From contig MNCI01009511.1 of the NCBI GenBank assembly GCA_015680685.1, forward strand, positions 7,044 through 71,043: a stretch of 64,000 nucleotides of DNA, given 5' to 3'. How positions within the stretch are numbered: position 1 is the first letter of the stretch; each line of letters starts with the position of its first letter. This DNA is from Gnetum montanum. Taxonomy: Eukaryota > Streptophyta > Gnetopsida > Gnetales > Gnetaceae. The position numbers were made by a program, and so were the translations under genes. Below are positions 45,123 through 56,870 of this stretch, piece by piece. The notes under the pieces were generated by a model, which saw nothing but the letters and a program-made list of their open reading frames with translations, had not been told where the DNA came from and searched no databases.

Positions 45123-46368
45123 ACAACAACCTGTTGTTAATTCAGATGGTTTCCATATGGTTCTTTGTAATAAAAAATGTCAAGGAAGTCTTTTTATTAG
45201 TAATTACATATCAAATATTCAAAATGGACAACATATTCAAGATATTTTAACTACTAATAATTTATTTGTAGGTATTCATCAAGATATGGAGATAATATCT
45301 TTTGATTATGTTGATGTTATTAATAGGGTAGGGGCCTCCTCTTCCTCACCTAATGTTAATCTTTTTATGTAATGTTCAATTTTCTTCCCCAAATGAAAAG
45401 TTTTTAAGGATTGGTTGTAAAGATGAAACCATAAAAGGGTATTCTTGTTCATCTATGAACTTTGCAATTACATTCTCTCTTTTCCCTATGCTGCACAGTA
45501 AATTTGGGTGTGTTGAAATCGAAATAATTAAAACCCAGGATGTGTTGAAACAAAAATAATTAAAACTTAGGATGTTTTGAAATTGAAATAAATTAGGGCA
45601 TGTTGAAATTGAAATAATTAAAACTCAAGGTGTGTTGAAACCAAAATAATTAAAACATAGATGTTTCAAAGATATATGGTTAAATTTTAACTTCATAGCT
45701 AGGCATTGTTTTATATGATTGAACTTATGACTTAAAGCTTTCAAATCACACCTTAAGATATATAGTTAATTTAGAATTTTATAACTCATCATTACTTACT
45801 AGAATTTAACCTATGACTTAAAACTTTCAAATCAAAAATCTTACCACTAAATTAATATCTCATTGTTGTACTACTAACCTTGAGTTTCAATGTCTTTTAT
45901 ATACCTTTGAGGAAGGTTCCAGTCAAATCAATTTTAAGGAATTCTTTAATAAGTAAGAGAAAACAAATATTTGTTCATAAGGTCTCATAGAAACCTGTTG
46001 TTAATTCAGATGATTTCTAAATGGTTTTTGGTAATAGAAAATGTCAAGGAAGTATATCTATTAGCAATTACATACTAAATATTCAAAATGGACAACATAT
46101 TCAAGATATTTTAACTACCAATAATTTGTTTGTAGGTATTTGTCAAGATATGGAGATAATATCTTTTGATTATGTTGAAGTTATTGATAGGGTGAGGGCC
46201 TCCTCCCCCTCCATCCAATGTTAATCTTTTCATGTAATGTTCAATTTTCTTTCTCAAATGAAAGGTTTTTAAGATTGGTTGTAAAGATGAAACCCTAAAA
46301 TGATATTCTTGTTCATCTATGAACTTTGCAGTTACATTCTTTCTTTCCCCTGTGCTACACACTAAATT
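45123..46368. repeat. R tandem array, block 3
   Basis: About one and a half units; markers at 45268 and 46132 (period 864), minisatellite at about 45508-45662. It ends after CACTAAATT at 46368, where unrelated sequence begins. Confidence 0.85.
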
Positions 46369-47013
46369 TCAAGACAATGGTAATGACATAGATGTTGATA
46401 TAGGACAATGAGCGTAACCATGAACCTCTCAAGTATTCAATGAAGGAATAATAGGAGAATGGTGCAAGGGTTGCAGCAGGGCAATCATGGGTATCACTAT
46501 TAGAAATCTCGTATAGATGTTGCTTGATGTAGGCATCATATTTTCCATTAAATTATTTCTATGACTTTATCCTCCAGAATTATCTAAGCCAAAATATCAA
46601 ATTATGATTTATAAAGTTTACACAAATGTTGCTTAAAATTACAAGACAAATTTAGTCACTGAACATTCTTTAACTTGAAAATGCATCACATAGCATAGCC
46701 AATCCCGTAAAGGCTTTTATAATATATTTATACCATGGATTTAAAAAGGGATGGTTATAACTACCAGACAATTGGCAAATATAACTTTATTTTCTATGAG
46801 AGTTTAAACTTCCCATGGAAGTTGTAACTTCTTATGGAAATATAATTTGATATTTGTAACTAAGAGGACACTTCCCAACCATGGAATATATTTCTCAAAA
46901 TTATCACAACTTCTTTAGAAGTTATAACTTCCTAGGGTGGTTATAAATTAATCCCCTAGATATCTGTAACCAACCTGAACTTTTCATGATTATTGTAACT
47001 ATCCTAAAGTCAC

Positions 47014-47021
47014 TATAAAAG
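47014..47021 (+). promoter_or_regulatory. TATAAAAG box
   Basis: TATAAAAG followed by GGGCTTTCA and a purine-rich GAAAGAAAGGAATTGG leader. Upstream repeated TTATAACTTCC phrases support a U3-like promoter. No coding sequence follows. Confidence 0.4.
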
Positions 47022-48575
47022 GGGCTTTCAAGGTAGATTAAAAGAAAGAAAGGAATTGGAAAAAAGACAATTAAAGATTACTTGTAAGATGGCTTGCTAA
47101 AGACATTAATTTGACTACTTTGTTTTAATCTTGTGAGTTCATTTTTTCCCATTTTGTTTTAGTTACTTAGCTAATGGTTTAGATAGTATCGTGCTTGGCA
47201 TTTAATTTTGCAATTTTTACTAGGTTGCCTTTATAGATTTTTTTTTGCGTAATATTAGACTTCTATTAAGATTTGTCATAGAAGAGCTTATGTTTTTGAA
47301 AAGCCTCAAGACTAATTTAACAGTAATGTCTTAAACAAAATTGCCTATTTTGAGCATAAAGAATCTAGGAAAATCTTTGGTATTTTGAGATGAATGAAAT
47401 AGCTTCATTGTTTTAAAGTGTATTGCCTTGGTATTTCAATCCTAAAATTGTCAAATTTTTTGAAGGCTTTATTGAATGCAATCTTTGAGAACTATTAACT
47501 AGTCAGAATAGAGACTCATACTTTGTCATTTACATAGCATTTTTGGTAGTATAATAAGATTGTATTTATAAAATTGCTTATTGAGCTTAGAGGGTTTGGA
47601 CAATTCGTAGTTAGATTGAATTGGTATAGCTTTATTACAAAGTGTTTCCTTGTGTCAATTTATCTTGCTTAAATATTTGAGAGTTCATAAAAATATGCTT
47701 TCTTTTCTTTCTCTTTTTAAGTCCATTGAATCTCACTCTATTTCTATTTTTCTTGTGGAATTTTCTCTCTGGGGAAAATTAGGAGTAGATTGGTAAAATT
47801 GTGCTCAAATGTTTTTGCAAAATTTTATTTGTTATAAGTAATGTACTATAGGGACCATATAGACTAAGTGATTAGACAAAATAGGAATCTTCAACAACTC
47901 AGTATTTGACAAAGTTAGCTGAATCTCTTTTATAATAGCTGATTACAATTTTATACATAACTTAACCATTTCAACATTCACAATAGAAAACACATACTCA
48001 CGATTAGTTCATTTTATAACTACTAAGTCTATTTGGAGGTATCTAGGCCTTGGTGTTGCAAGAGACCAGCAAGCACCTAAACCTAGTTTGAAGAACACCT
48101 TCGATCCCATGACCCTCGATCAAAAGACCCGAACACCATCAAGCATTGGTGATTTCAAATAGTCGCCAACAATAATGAATTAGTAAAAAGTGCAAGGCAT
48201 GCACAATGCACAAGTGCAATGTACAAGTTTATTTTTTGACCACTTGCCAATAAGAGTATTGTTCAAATCTTTGTTTTGTGTGGAATACATTGCAAGCTCA
48301 AACTATACTTTGAAGTATTAGTACATTGTATTTACATTGTACTAAAGTTTCTTAGTGACTATAGGGCCTAGGAATATATATAGTTATCTCGTAAATGTTA
48401 TTTGTAAAATTACAAATACAAGAATGATCAAATTATAGATTGATAATGCAAGTTTCATTTGTAAATACTATTAATGAGGTATTTCTTAATTGAATACACC
48501 ATATGACTTGTGGTTTGCAACTTACAAGTTCAATTTTAAGGGATAAGAAATCTAACATATCAGTATACATGTTAA

Positions 48576-48720
48576 AAAAGGATCATCACCTAGAGGCTCA
48601 ATGTTTATCCTATCAAGGTGGAATCCTAGAATAATTAGTAGATGAGTGAAAGTCTAATCTCTTTTGAGTGGCTATACCCAAGCTGAAACCCAAATTATAT
48701 GACTTGAGAAATAAGTACTT
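48576..48720. repeat. Diverged dispersed repeat, copy 1
   Basis: Shares with 49518-49665 the phrases CACCTAGAGGCTC / CACCTGAAGCTCT, TGCTTATCCC-like, GTGGCTATACCCAAGCTGAA / GTGATTGTGCCTAAGCTCAA and GACTTGAGAAATAAG. Its length and the GGTTTGAGCTTAG-like box in minus sense recall a tRNA-derived SINE, but I see no convincing A box or tail. Confidence 0.5.
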
Positions 48721-49517
48721 TAAAAATAATATGCAAATTTTGTGTAAGATATGTCATAGGGATACATGTAATACATTAGTTTCAAGTTTCAATGCCTCTT
48801 TCTTTCTCATTTCCTATTCATCAAATTAGATATGTTAGTGAAGCATTTCTCACTTGGTTAGAACATGTAGCTTATAGTCTATACTTTACATGTTTAATTC
48901 CAGGGGTATACTACAATGCATGCCACTAGGGGATAGATTAAAAGTATACATTTAAAAACTATTATATCAATTACATAGCCAAGCAATAATACTTCATCAA
49001 ATCCTTCACCTAATGTACTAGTCAACTTATTAAAAATGGATAAAGGCACTAAGATGATGATGATGATAATTTTTCAGTATTGCATTCACTTTTCTTTAAA
49101 TAGAGTTTTCTTCTTATCTTTATAAGAAATCATTTAGTAAGAAGTGAAAATTCATGAGGGTATTTATGAATGAGGATAAGGTTTGATCCTTTTTCCATCT
49201 AGAGGATAGGTTTTTTAATAGTGGTTGTAAGGATTAAAACATAAAAAGACATTAGTTGACATTAGTGGTTGTAAGGTTTTTCTCTTTAGAGTTTTTCTCC
49301 TATGTTGATGGCCTATTGAAATTTGAATTTTTTTAATTATTATTTTTGAGGAGGTTTGACATCCCCACCTCTATGAATGATGATGATAAGAGATATCAAA
49401 ACTAGAACTAGATGACAATATGTACTCATAGAACATGTAGTCAATAAAAAATTTGGCTATATGATGATATTTTGTTTATCAAACAAACATCTAGATATAC
49501 AGTGGTCAACTCACAAA

Positions 49518-49665
49518 AAGATAAAGATTGTCACCTGAAGCTCTAGTGCTTATCCCACTTACTAGAGTCTTGGGAGGGTTGGTGGATGAACAAAGCTTAG
49601 CCTCTTCAAGTGATTGTGCCTAAGCTCAAACCTAGGTCTTTGACTTGAGAAATAAGCATCTAATT
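49518..49665. repeat. Diverged dispersed repeat, copy 2
   Basis: Partner of 48576-48720, same orientation, about 940 bases apart. Confidence 0.5.
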
Positions 49666-50027
49666 ATTTTTCTCAAACATTATCACTTATAGCCATGTTG
49701 TGGCACCAAACTTCCTACCTGAGTAAGATCGAATAAGTGTTCTCTTAGTAATAGTTTGCTATTTACTATGTTAGGATAATAGGTTTGTTCTAAACTCTAT
49801 TTTTTTCTTGGACTTTCTTATGCTATCTTTTAGCCCCCTCTATAACTCATTTTCAACTACTTCTTTAGTTATTTTCTTCTTATTTTTCCTTATACTATCT
49901 ATCCTACTCTACTCTACGTGCTTTGCATAACCACTAAGATTTTTGAATGTCTTGATATCTCATTACTTCATGAGAGGGTATGATTGAGCGTATTATTGAG
50001 TGGGATAATAAGGGGTTACTTTGTCAT

Positions 50028-50789
50028 GTATATGCATCCTTTTCAGCCATACAATATGTAGGATTTAGTCATAACCCACTTTTGTGGCATAACATCATTT
50101 TCATGATAGTTGTATGGATGATGTCTTATTTCACTCATTGCATTTTTACTTTTTGCTTTCATATGCTACTACTTCTACTCTTCCTATACTATATTTCTTT
50201 CTTCTTCCTCTTATATCCTCTCCTAATCTATTTTTGTTCCTCTTCATATTTAGTGTTAGTTAGGCTAAACAAGTTTCTCTTTCTTGATGTGATGAGGGAG
50301 TGTTGAGTGGAGAGTGGCGTAAGGAGTGTGAAATTTGAATATGATTGAGGTAAAAAAGATGTCAACTCTAGGGATCTAGCCATGTCCGACTTCTGTGACA
50401 CAACACCTTATCGTTTACGTATTAATGATGTCCCTAACATGCTTTCCTATTTTTTAGTACTTCTTTTTGTTTTCTACTAGTTCACTTCGTTTCTCTATCC
50501 TCTTCTCTTTTATATAATCTACATTGATGAGTCCTAACGAGTGTCTCTACTTTACTCTAATGAGGATGTCATTGACAGAATTAAGTGGGTTAGATAGTGC
50601 TTTATCTAAATTTACATGTGTATTTCTTGGAATCTAGCCATGTCCCACTTCTATGGAATAGCACTCCATCGTACATACATGAACAATCTCCTAGACTTTC
50701 TCCCCTATTTTCCCACTTTGTTGAATCCTCTTATAGGTATTTATCAACTTGTGTCTTTTCTTAATGGATTCTTCTTTAGCTTTTCAATA
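50028..50789 (+). repeat. Degenerate tandem repeat left of E3
   Basis: Three diverged copies of a 260-335 base unit, each with a TCTAGCCATGTCCCACTTCT-like phrase (about 50065, 50374 and 50633) followed by a CACAACACC or AGCACTCCATCGTAC block and a TTTCCTATTTT stretch. The third copy is cut by E3. A hydrophobic frame at 49980-50306 lies in this T-rich DNA and is not a likely gene. Confidence 0.55.
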
Positions 50790-50794
50790 GTATC
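50790..50794. repeat. Target-site duplication GTATC, left of E3
   Basis: Identical to 63980-63984. Confidence 0.95.
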
Positions 50795-51674
50795 TGATGA
50801 GCAACGAATAGACCCTACGCCCAACCATACGAATCACTAAGTGTTCATGCGTGATCCGGTCAAATTTTGTGGACTTATAGCCTTCTACATACATTAGTCT
50901 CTATGAAGTGAAACTGACCATCGTAATCATTGTCTTCCCAATTACACTTGTGAGATGCAAAGATATGGTTAAGTGCAACTGAGGCATATGATTTTTATCA
51001 TTTTTACATTTTATGTTTTAGGTCACCTAAGAATAAAGAATAATGAATACAATAATTTAATTGCTAATTTAATCTAACTAGCTAACATTTAACTAATTCT
51101 AACATAAACATCCATTCCCACCTACCGTACACATCCTAAACACATTTAATGCTACTAGGTTACCAAACATTAAGCATTATCGTGATTCCAAGTGCCAAGC
51201 ATATGTTCGAAGTGGTTGTACTTATGTGCTTAATTTATCACTATTTAATCTAGCTTAATTTAGCTTAATTTATTTCATAATTAATTATTTAATTACTTAA
51301 AGCATTAAAGAAAATTATATAAAATACTGAATGCATAAAGGATATAATTAATCTATTTCAAAATGCTATAAGGTTTATCATAAAGCTCTTCTTTATTGCC
51401 ACACATACTACCGTGCTCAAGTACAACAATGCTTAAATAAATATCCATACACTCTTTGAATCCTATTGCAAGCACTTAGAAAAATATTCTAACTTCTAAA
51501 TGACAAAACTAAAAGATGTCATAAACACAACAGGGTAAGCATGTATTTATAGGCAAAAATAGACACTATGTCGATGAGATCACATCAACACATCAAATCA
51601 TATATTGATGCAACCATGTCGATAGGACCATGTCAACAAGGCCTTGTTGATGTAACCCATGGTGCAACTCATCA
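50795..51674 (-). mobile_element. E3 3' LTR
   Basis: 880 bases, TGATGAG to CTCATCA, aligned with 63082-63979. TATA box (minus) at 51544-51551. GTCGATG/GTCAACG-type U3 repeats at 51570-51665. Confidence 0.93.
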
Positions 51675-51683
51675 TACCCCCAC
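51675..51683 (-). other. E3 polypurine tract
   Basis: Minus-strand GTGGGGGTA directly before the TGATGAG of the 3' LTR, preceded by TTACTCAAGGAAAAATTTTC. Confidence 0.75.
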
Positions 51684-51923
51684 GACTAAATGAAAATTTT
51701 TCCTTGAGTAAACAAAATGAGGAACAAGTTTCTTACAAAATTTTGGCAAGGTATGGGATTATTGACTAACTAATAACATACACAAACACAAATAAACACT
51801 AAGTGCATGAGTGTATGGATTTAATATCATTACAAAATTTTGGTGTTTAGGACAACAAAATTGAACACTAGGACAAAAATGAAAAACACAATTCCTTTGA
51901 TGGTGTGAAGATGAAGAAGAACT

Positions 51924-54765
51924 TCAAACCATCTTAAGTAATGGAGTCTCTTTAGGCTCTGAAGGATCTTCTCCTGCTTCGAATGCACATGGTGGTTGAG
52001 GTGGTTGTGGTTGACCTGCAGTAGCTGCAACTTTTGGTGGAAGATGGAAGGTGTCTAACAATGCCTTCATCTTCTCCTCCTTAGTCTTGGTATTGTTCAC
52101 AGTCCATGTTGCATCACAAATGTGGGCCAGTGTGGGAACATCCCAAGGATAGGGCATTATTGGAAATAGGTCTTGCACATAGATGAACCAAGTAGTGAAA
52201 ATTTTGTGTTCAACATTGAATGCCTCTACTACATTTTGTAGCTCATGGTAGTCACTCATTCTCCTAGCCAGGTTCTCAGTTATAGACCATTGATTGGTAA
52301 AGTGTTGCTTGAGAACATCGAGTTTTTCATTTACCACATTAAGCTTCTACTTGGTGTCTTTATGATGCTTGAACTTTGTTTCAGAAAATAAGTACGAATT
52401 GGCCACTTGTTTCTCTAATTCAGACTGCAGCTATCAGATAGTCAAAATTGCTAGATTTGCATAATAGAGATTGGCAAGCTCCATATCCTCTATCATCTCC
52501 TCAATCTACAACTCCTTCATGCAGATTTCCTCTTTGTTGTAGTCATTAAGCCCATCAAAGATAGGTTGCCAGACATCACTTCCTTCATTGAGCTGCTGGA
52601 GGGCCTTGTTAACTTTCACCTTTGCCATTTGAATCTGTTTCTCATTGATTTCTTTTTGTAGACCAACTTGATCTCTATAGTGAATTTTAACTTTCTCAGA
52701 ATTAAGAGCCTCATTTTTCTTAGTGGCTACCTCTATTGTAGATTTTTGGTGAAGGGTTCAGACTTCCTCGATGGATAGATTTCTGCTTTTGGTTGTCAAT
52801 ATCCTTAGTTCATTATTCACTCTAGCTAGCTACTCCTGCTATTGATGGATGAAATCTTGCATTTTCTACTTTTACGCATCAACATTCTATAGGTGATGAT
52901 TAAGGTTGAAGTTACATTCTCCTAGAAAGTCTAGTCCAAGGCCTTTTGGATATTATGCATGGTGGCATCGGTCAAGGATTGATCAAAGATCACCATCTCC
53001 TTTGCATTCTCAACCTTCTTGAGCTTGTCCTAAAGCTTTTAGAAAGCTTTATCATGCATTAGTGTAGGGTTGAGAAGCATAGGATTAGTAAGGCAAGCTC
53101 TTAGTTTAGTAACCTCCATAGCCAAAGTGTTGGTTTTAATCTTAGGCTATTTCAAGTTGGTCCTTCATGATAATGCATTTGCCCCTTACTTTCAATAGCT
53201 TCGATTGGGTTGCAGTGATTATATCTAGAAGGTAAAAAAAAAGAATTGATTTTCTAGTTTCCACTAATTGGTCCAATAACTCCTTGTGTTAGGTTGTGCT
53301 CAATCTGTTGCTAACTATTCTGACAAATGTCTGCACATCTTTAAGTGTAGAAATGTCTAGTAAAAAAGCAACAAGTGCATTCAATGCCTTGATAATTCTA
53401 TCAGCAACTATCTCTACTGCTATCTCCTACCCATGGTGCTGCATTACCAAGACAGTTGCCCCCTCGCCCTTCTCCAAAAGCACCAAGAAAGTAGCTATAT
53501 TCCCAGAGACTTTTGGGAATTTTTGCTATTGTGAGAGAGATATTGTTACCTTTGCAGCACTAGGATTAGATCTTATAGGCATCTACATTCTTTGAGGTAA
53601 GAAAATTGGCCCACTTCCCTCCATATGGCTAATGGTTAGAGCCACTTCATTGAGGTGACTCATTTTTGGGTGATACACAAATGGATCACCACCACTCATT
53701 CTTTCTCATGCAAGAGCTGCTCTCAGATATCACACATTCATTTAAGGATAGTATGAGACATTGACATTATTTCATGAGTGGGTGGTGGAGGTGGTGGTTA
53801 CTGCTCCTCTTCCTTGGTTGTGGCAGGGGCCTTGTCTTTCATCATTTCTATCCAAGAGGTAGAAGGAACATGCCTAATTACATAGTTGGTGTAGCAAACT
53901 ATTCCTACCCTTTTGCATAGTTTTTTGATGAGGTAGGGAAAGGGTAGGGCCTTTCTTCTACATTCATTCTCTTTGAACCACTTCTCTATATCTAGATAGA
54001 ATAACTGTGGAAGATTGATGGGGAGTTTCTAACTCAAAGCAGCACATGCACGGCTAGGAAAATTAGTCACCTTATTAGGGTCATCATCGGATTGAGGTGA
54101 TGGGTTGCTATCTTAAAATACATGTGTTCCACCATAGTGAGTGCACGATACTTCTTGCAATCCATTTCGTAACATTGCTAGGTCCACTACTTCTTTACCT
54201 TAGGGTTTGCCTGAGTTGAGATCTTTGTTCAGTTGGTTCTAATATCGAGTAAGTTGAGAGCTTGTGTAATTGCTTCCATTGAGTAGGACACATGAATGTC
54301 CTTGATTCTAACTATGGCACCTAGCTACCAATTATTCCAGAAGAGGTAGGTCTCTTCCATGTACCACTCCCCACTAGAAGTGATGCATGACCACATGGAA
54401 GAGGTACGTAATTGAGCTTTGAATTACTCTGGAGTGAACTCCAGGAATGTCCCAAAGTCTAGTTCTTGAAAAATCAAACATTGAACATCCCTAGGCTTGA
54501 TTTGATCAAGGCAGGCACAAGTCAAGATAGCTTCAAGTCTAGGTACAGAACCTAGTGCCTCATCTCAGGGAGACTACTTTGTTTCTGCTTCTTCTGGAAT
54601 TTGACAAACAAATTCCACTTCGGGATCCTTATAAAGAGGTTTCATGGCATGAGTTTTAGCTTCCTGCTCTTGGGATTGTTCTTATTGGCCCCTTCAAATT
54701 CTAGGCTACTTATCCCTAGGTTCGGATGTTCCTGCCTCTAGTGTATGCTTTTGTCTTGGTGCCAT
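51924..54765 (-). pseudogene. E3 accessory ORF: plant-transposon-protein-like domain plus coiled coil
   Basis: Minus strand, about 940 codons from ATG at 54765 (MAPRQKHTLEAGTSEPRDK) to the stop after ETPLLKMV at 51924. The first about 330 codons hold LDFGTFLEFTPE, SGEWYMEETYLFWNNW, VSYSMEAITQALNLLDI, KYRALTMVEHMYFK and, after a frameshift near 54118, DDDPNKVTNFPSRACAAL and KALPFPYLIKKLCKRVGI. The order and the LPFPYLIKKLC-type block fit the putative plant transposon protein family (Pfam Transposase_32 type, from memory). A long charged heptad-like region follows (for example STIEVATKKNEALNSEKVKI and KEINEKQIQMAKVKVNKALQ), then a Pro-rich tail (GQPQPPQPP). In-frame stops occur throughout. The position after integrase is that of env-like or extra ORFs in Athila/Tat elements, but I see no signal peptide or membrane segment. 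Biochemical role unknown. Confidence 0.7.
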
Positions 54766-55213
54766 TTATGACCACAACATGATAAAGAATTAGCATATAG
54801 TGTGTAACTCATAACATTAAGTACCTTATCTCTTTTGGGATTGTTACACTTGGCTAAGGTGTGATCATGGTAGATTAATCTTTTAATATTATTTTTATAT
54901 TACTTTAATTAATTTTAGGTTACCAAAGTTTTTTTGGAAGGGTTTAATTGTGATAGGTTGATGATTTAATATTATTTTATTCATTAAACCCATGGGGGAG
55001 TTTAAAAAATTCCAAAATTTTTGGTCAAAAACCTAAGGTTTGTGGCCCCCATGACATAGAGAGTACCTCCAGTAGCAAGAGGACTGAAAAATAACTGAAA
55101 TTGAATAAGTGGTGTGAAAGATATGGTCTCTGGAAGGTTTAGGGCTCTGAGAAATCATAAAAAATCCCTTCTTATTTGAAGTAAAATGACAAAAATTGCT
55201 AAGTGTTGTATCC
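54766..55213 (-). other. Leader between the internal TATA-like box and the accessory ORF
   Basis: Non-coding, AT-rich, about 450 bases. With the module at 55214-55310 it looks like an untranslated leader for the accessory ORF. No gene seen. Confidence 0.4.
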
Positions 55214-55310
55214 TATTTATAGTATTTTTATCATGTGTCAACGTGGCTACGTCAATGCAAAGATAGTGTATATGGGGCCACATCGATGCATATGTTGACT
55301 ACCATTAACT
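55214..55310 (-). promoter_or_regulatory. LTR-promoter-like module inside E3
   Basis: In minus sense, ATGCATCGATGTGGCCCCAT, then GCATTGACGTAGCCACGTTG, then TATAAATAGG (55221-55214 is TATAAATA). The same arrangement of GTCGATG/GGCCCC/GACGTGGCC segments before TATAAATA is found in LTR E1b (841-960) and, more loosely, in the E2 and E3 LTRs. It points toward the accessory ORF start 450 bases downstream. It may be an internal promoter or the remnant of an LTR captured here. Confidence 0.5.
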
Positions 55311-56870
55311 TTTCAAAAAGTCAAGAAATACAAGGAGTTTGGCGTGAAATTGAAGTCTTTTTGGAGCCCATGAAGCCAAGAACATGATGAAATGCATGAA
55401 GAGGATTTGATAGTTTGTAAAAAAGAAGGACTTGATGGGAGAATGAAATTTGATGGGGAAAATGCCTTAAGGAGTGCACAGTTGGATGCATCAATAAGGT
55501 GCATGAAAGATTTGATTATAAAAATGCCTAAGGATAAGGAACTTAACTAATCCAACTAAGAGAGATATAAGTTGGTCCTCCCCATAGTAGGCTCATGCCC
55601 TTTTTGCCCTTGCATAACCTCAACTAAGGAGTCCGTGGACCCCTCAATTGATTAATGGTTATGAAAAGTTAAGGACCAAATCTGGAAGAATCTACCCAAA
55701 AATTTCAATACATCAAACTAAGACATTGAACAAGACATGGAAATTGGCAGTGAGGTGAGTTATGCAAAGCATTGATGGATGAGATAGAGAGTGGAATGGA
55801 ATTCCCAATCCTAGTCACATGAAGTCCCTTGTGGATTCTATGGTTAAATGACCCGATAAAGTCCATCCTTATTCTAGATCAAAATCAACCATTTTTAGTG
55901 ACTTTGCATCACCACTCTAGGACTGGTCCATCACCTTGAGACACAAGGATGCTCCCACAAACAACCACCATTTCTTATTTGAGAAGAAAAGAGAAGTAGG
56001 AAGTGAGAAAAAGCCTTAGTTAGAGGGGACCTTCAGGCATGGATAACATGCCTTTATAGTTCCATAACTAGCCCATTATTTTGTCTCAGGGGTGTGCTTT
56101 AAATTCCCATCATTGTTTTTGAATTTTATGTTTTTATGGATTTTTAGATGGAAACAACACCATGTAAAGACTTATTCAACTTCTTGTTATTGGTCAACAT
56201 GGAATGGTAAGAAATCTATGAAAACACACATCCACTCAAGCAAGTAGAGAGGCACAAAGAGTATTGAATCTCCTTGAAGTCACACCCTTCTCAAACCTTT
56301 GAATCTTTCCCAAGTTTGGAAACTACCAAGGTCACAAATTCATTAAGGTTTTATGAATGAAAAAGGAACCTCATACTTCTAAAATAAGGAAAACCATAGA
56401 GGTAATGGATGGGTGGATGATGTGGACTTACTGCATGTTCATGAAAAAGAAACTTTATCTTAGTCATCAGTCATCAAAATTCAAAAATAGAAATCAAACA
56501 TTAGCAATAAAAAACATTAGGTACAAACCACCTTTGGTATATAGCTATAACACCACTATCCTATTGGAAATAAAGTAATTTATTAGAAAACAAGAAAAAT
56601 TCACATCAAAATAAAGGAAAATATAAAGAAATTGTAAAATATTCGAGAAAGTCAAAATTTACTAACAATGTTGTAAAAAAATTTGGAAAAATAGCAAAGT
56701 GTAAAAAAAATGGTATAAGAACAAACAAAGTGAAACAAAAAAAAGTGAAAATTAAAAAAGTAGAAAAATTGAGGAGCCCCTTAATAGATTAGCATGGATG
56801 GCCATCTCCCCCACAATTGAGTTGAAAAGAGGAGATCTAAAAGATTGAGCATGGTTGTCCATCTAATGAG
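55311..56870 (-). other. E3 spacer between integrase and accessory ORF module
   Basis: No recognisable coding domain on either strand. An A-rich stretch lies at 56580-56770. Short frames here are not supported by family motifs. The integrase tail ends near its right limit. Confidence 0.55.

Larger units (their letters stand above)
46369..49979. other. Unclassified AT-rich DNA with LTR-like promoter
   Basis: No gene found. The part 46740-47050 repeats GTTATAACTTCC-like phrases several times and ends in CACTATAAAAGGGGCTTTCA, which resembles the U3 and core promoter of an LTR, but I could not find LTR ends or a second copy. The rest is diverged and without recognisable domains. Confidence 0.45.

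Noticed and set aside
1063-46362. Minus-strand frames of 68-83 codons starting MNRNIFLG or the like in every R unit
   Set aside because: They lie antisense to the better plus-strand R frame, and their GGGGGG run comes from the CTCCTCCCCC block. They recur only because the unit is repeated.
49980-50306. 108-codon hydrophobic frame resembling a membrane protein
   Set aside because: It lies in T-rich degenerate repeats, where Phe/Leu/Ile codons arise from composition. No partner copy keeps the frame.
46369-50789. Host gene in the unclassified interval
   Set aside because: No open frame with domain motifs, no exon-like series, and repeats dominate.
51830-54770. Host gene captured between integrase and LTR
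   Set aside because: The sequence fits a plant transposon-associated protein family better than a host gene, and it is colinear with pol inside a single pair of LTRs and TSDs. Capture of the coiled-coil part from a host gene cannot be excluded.
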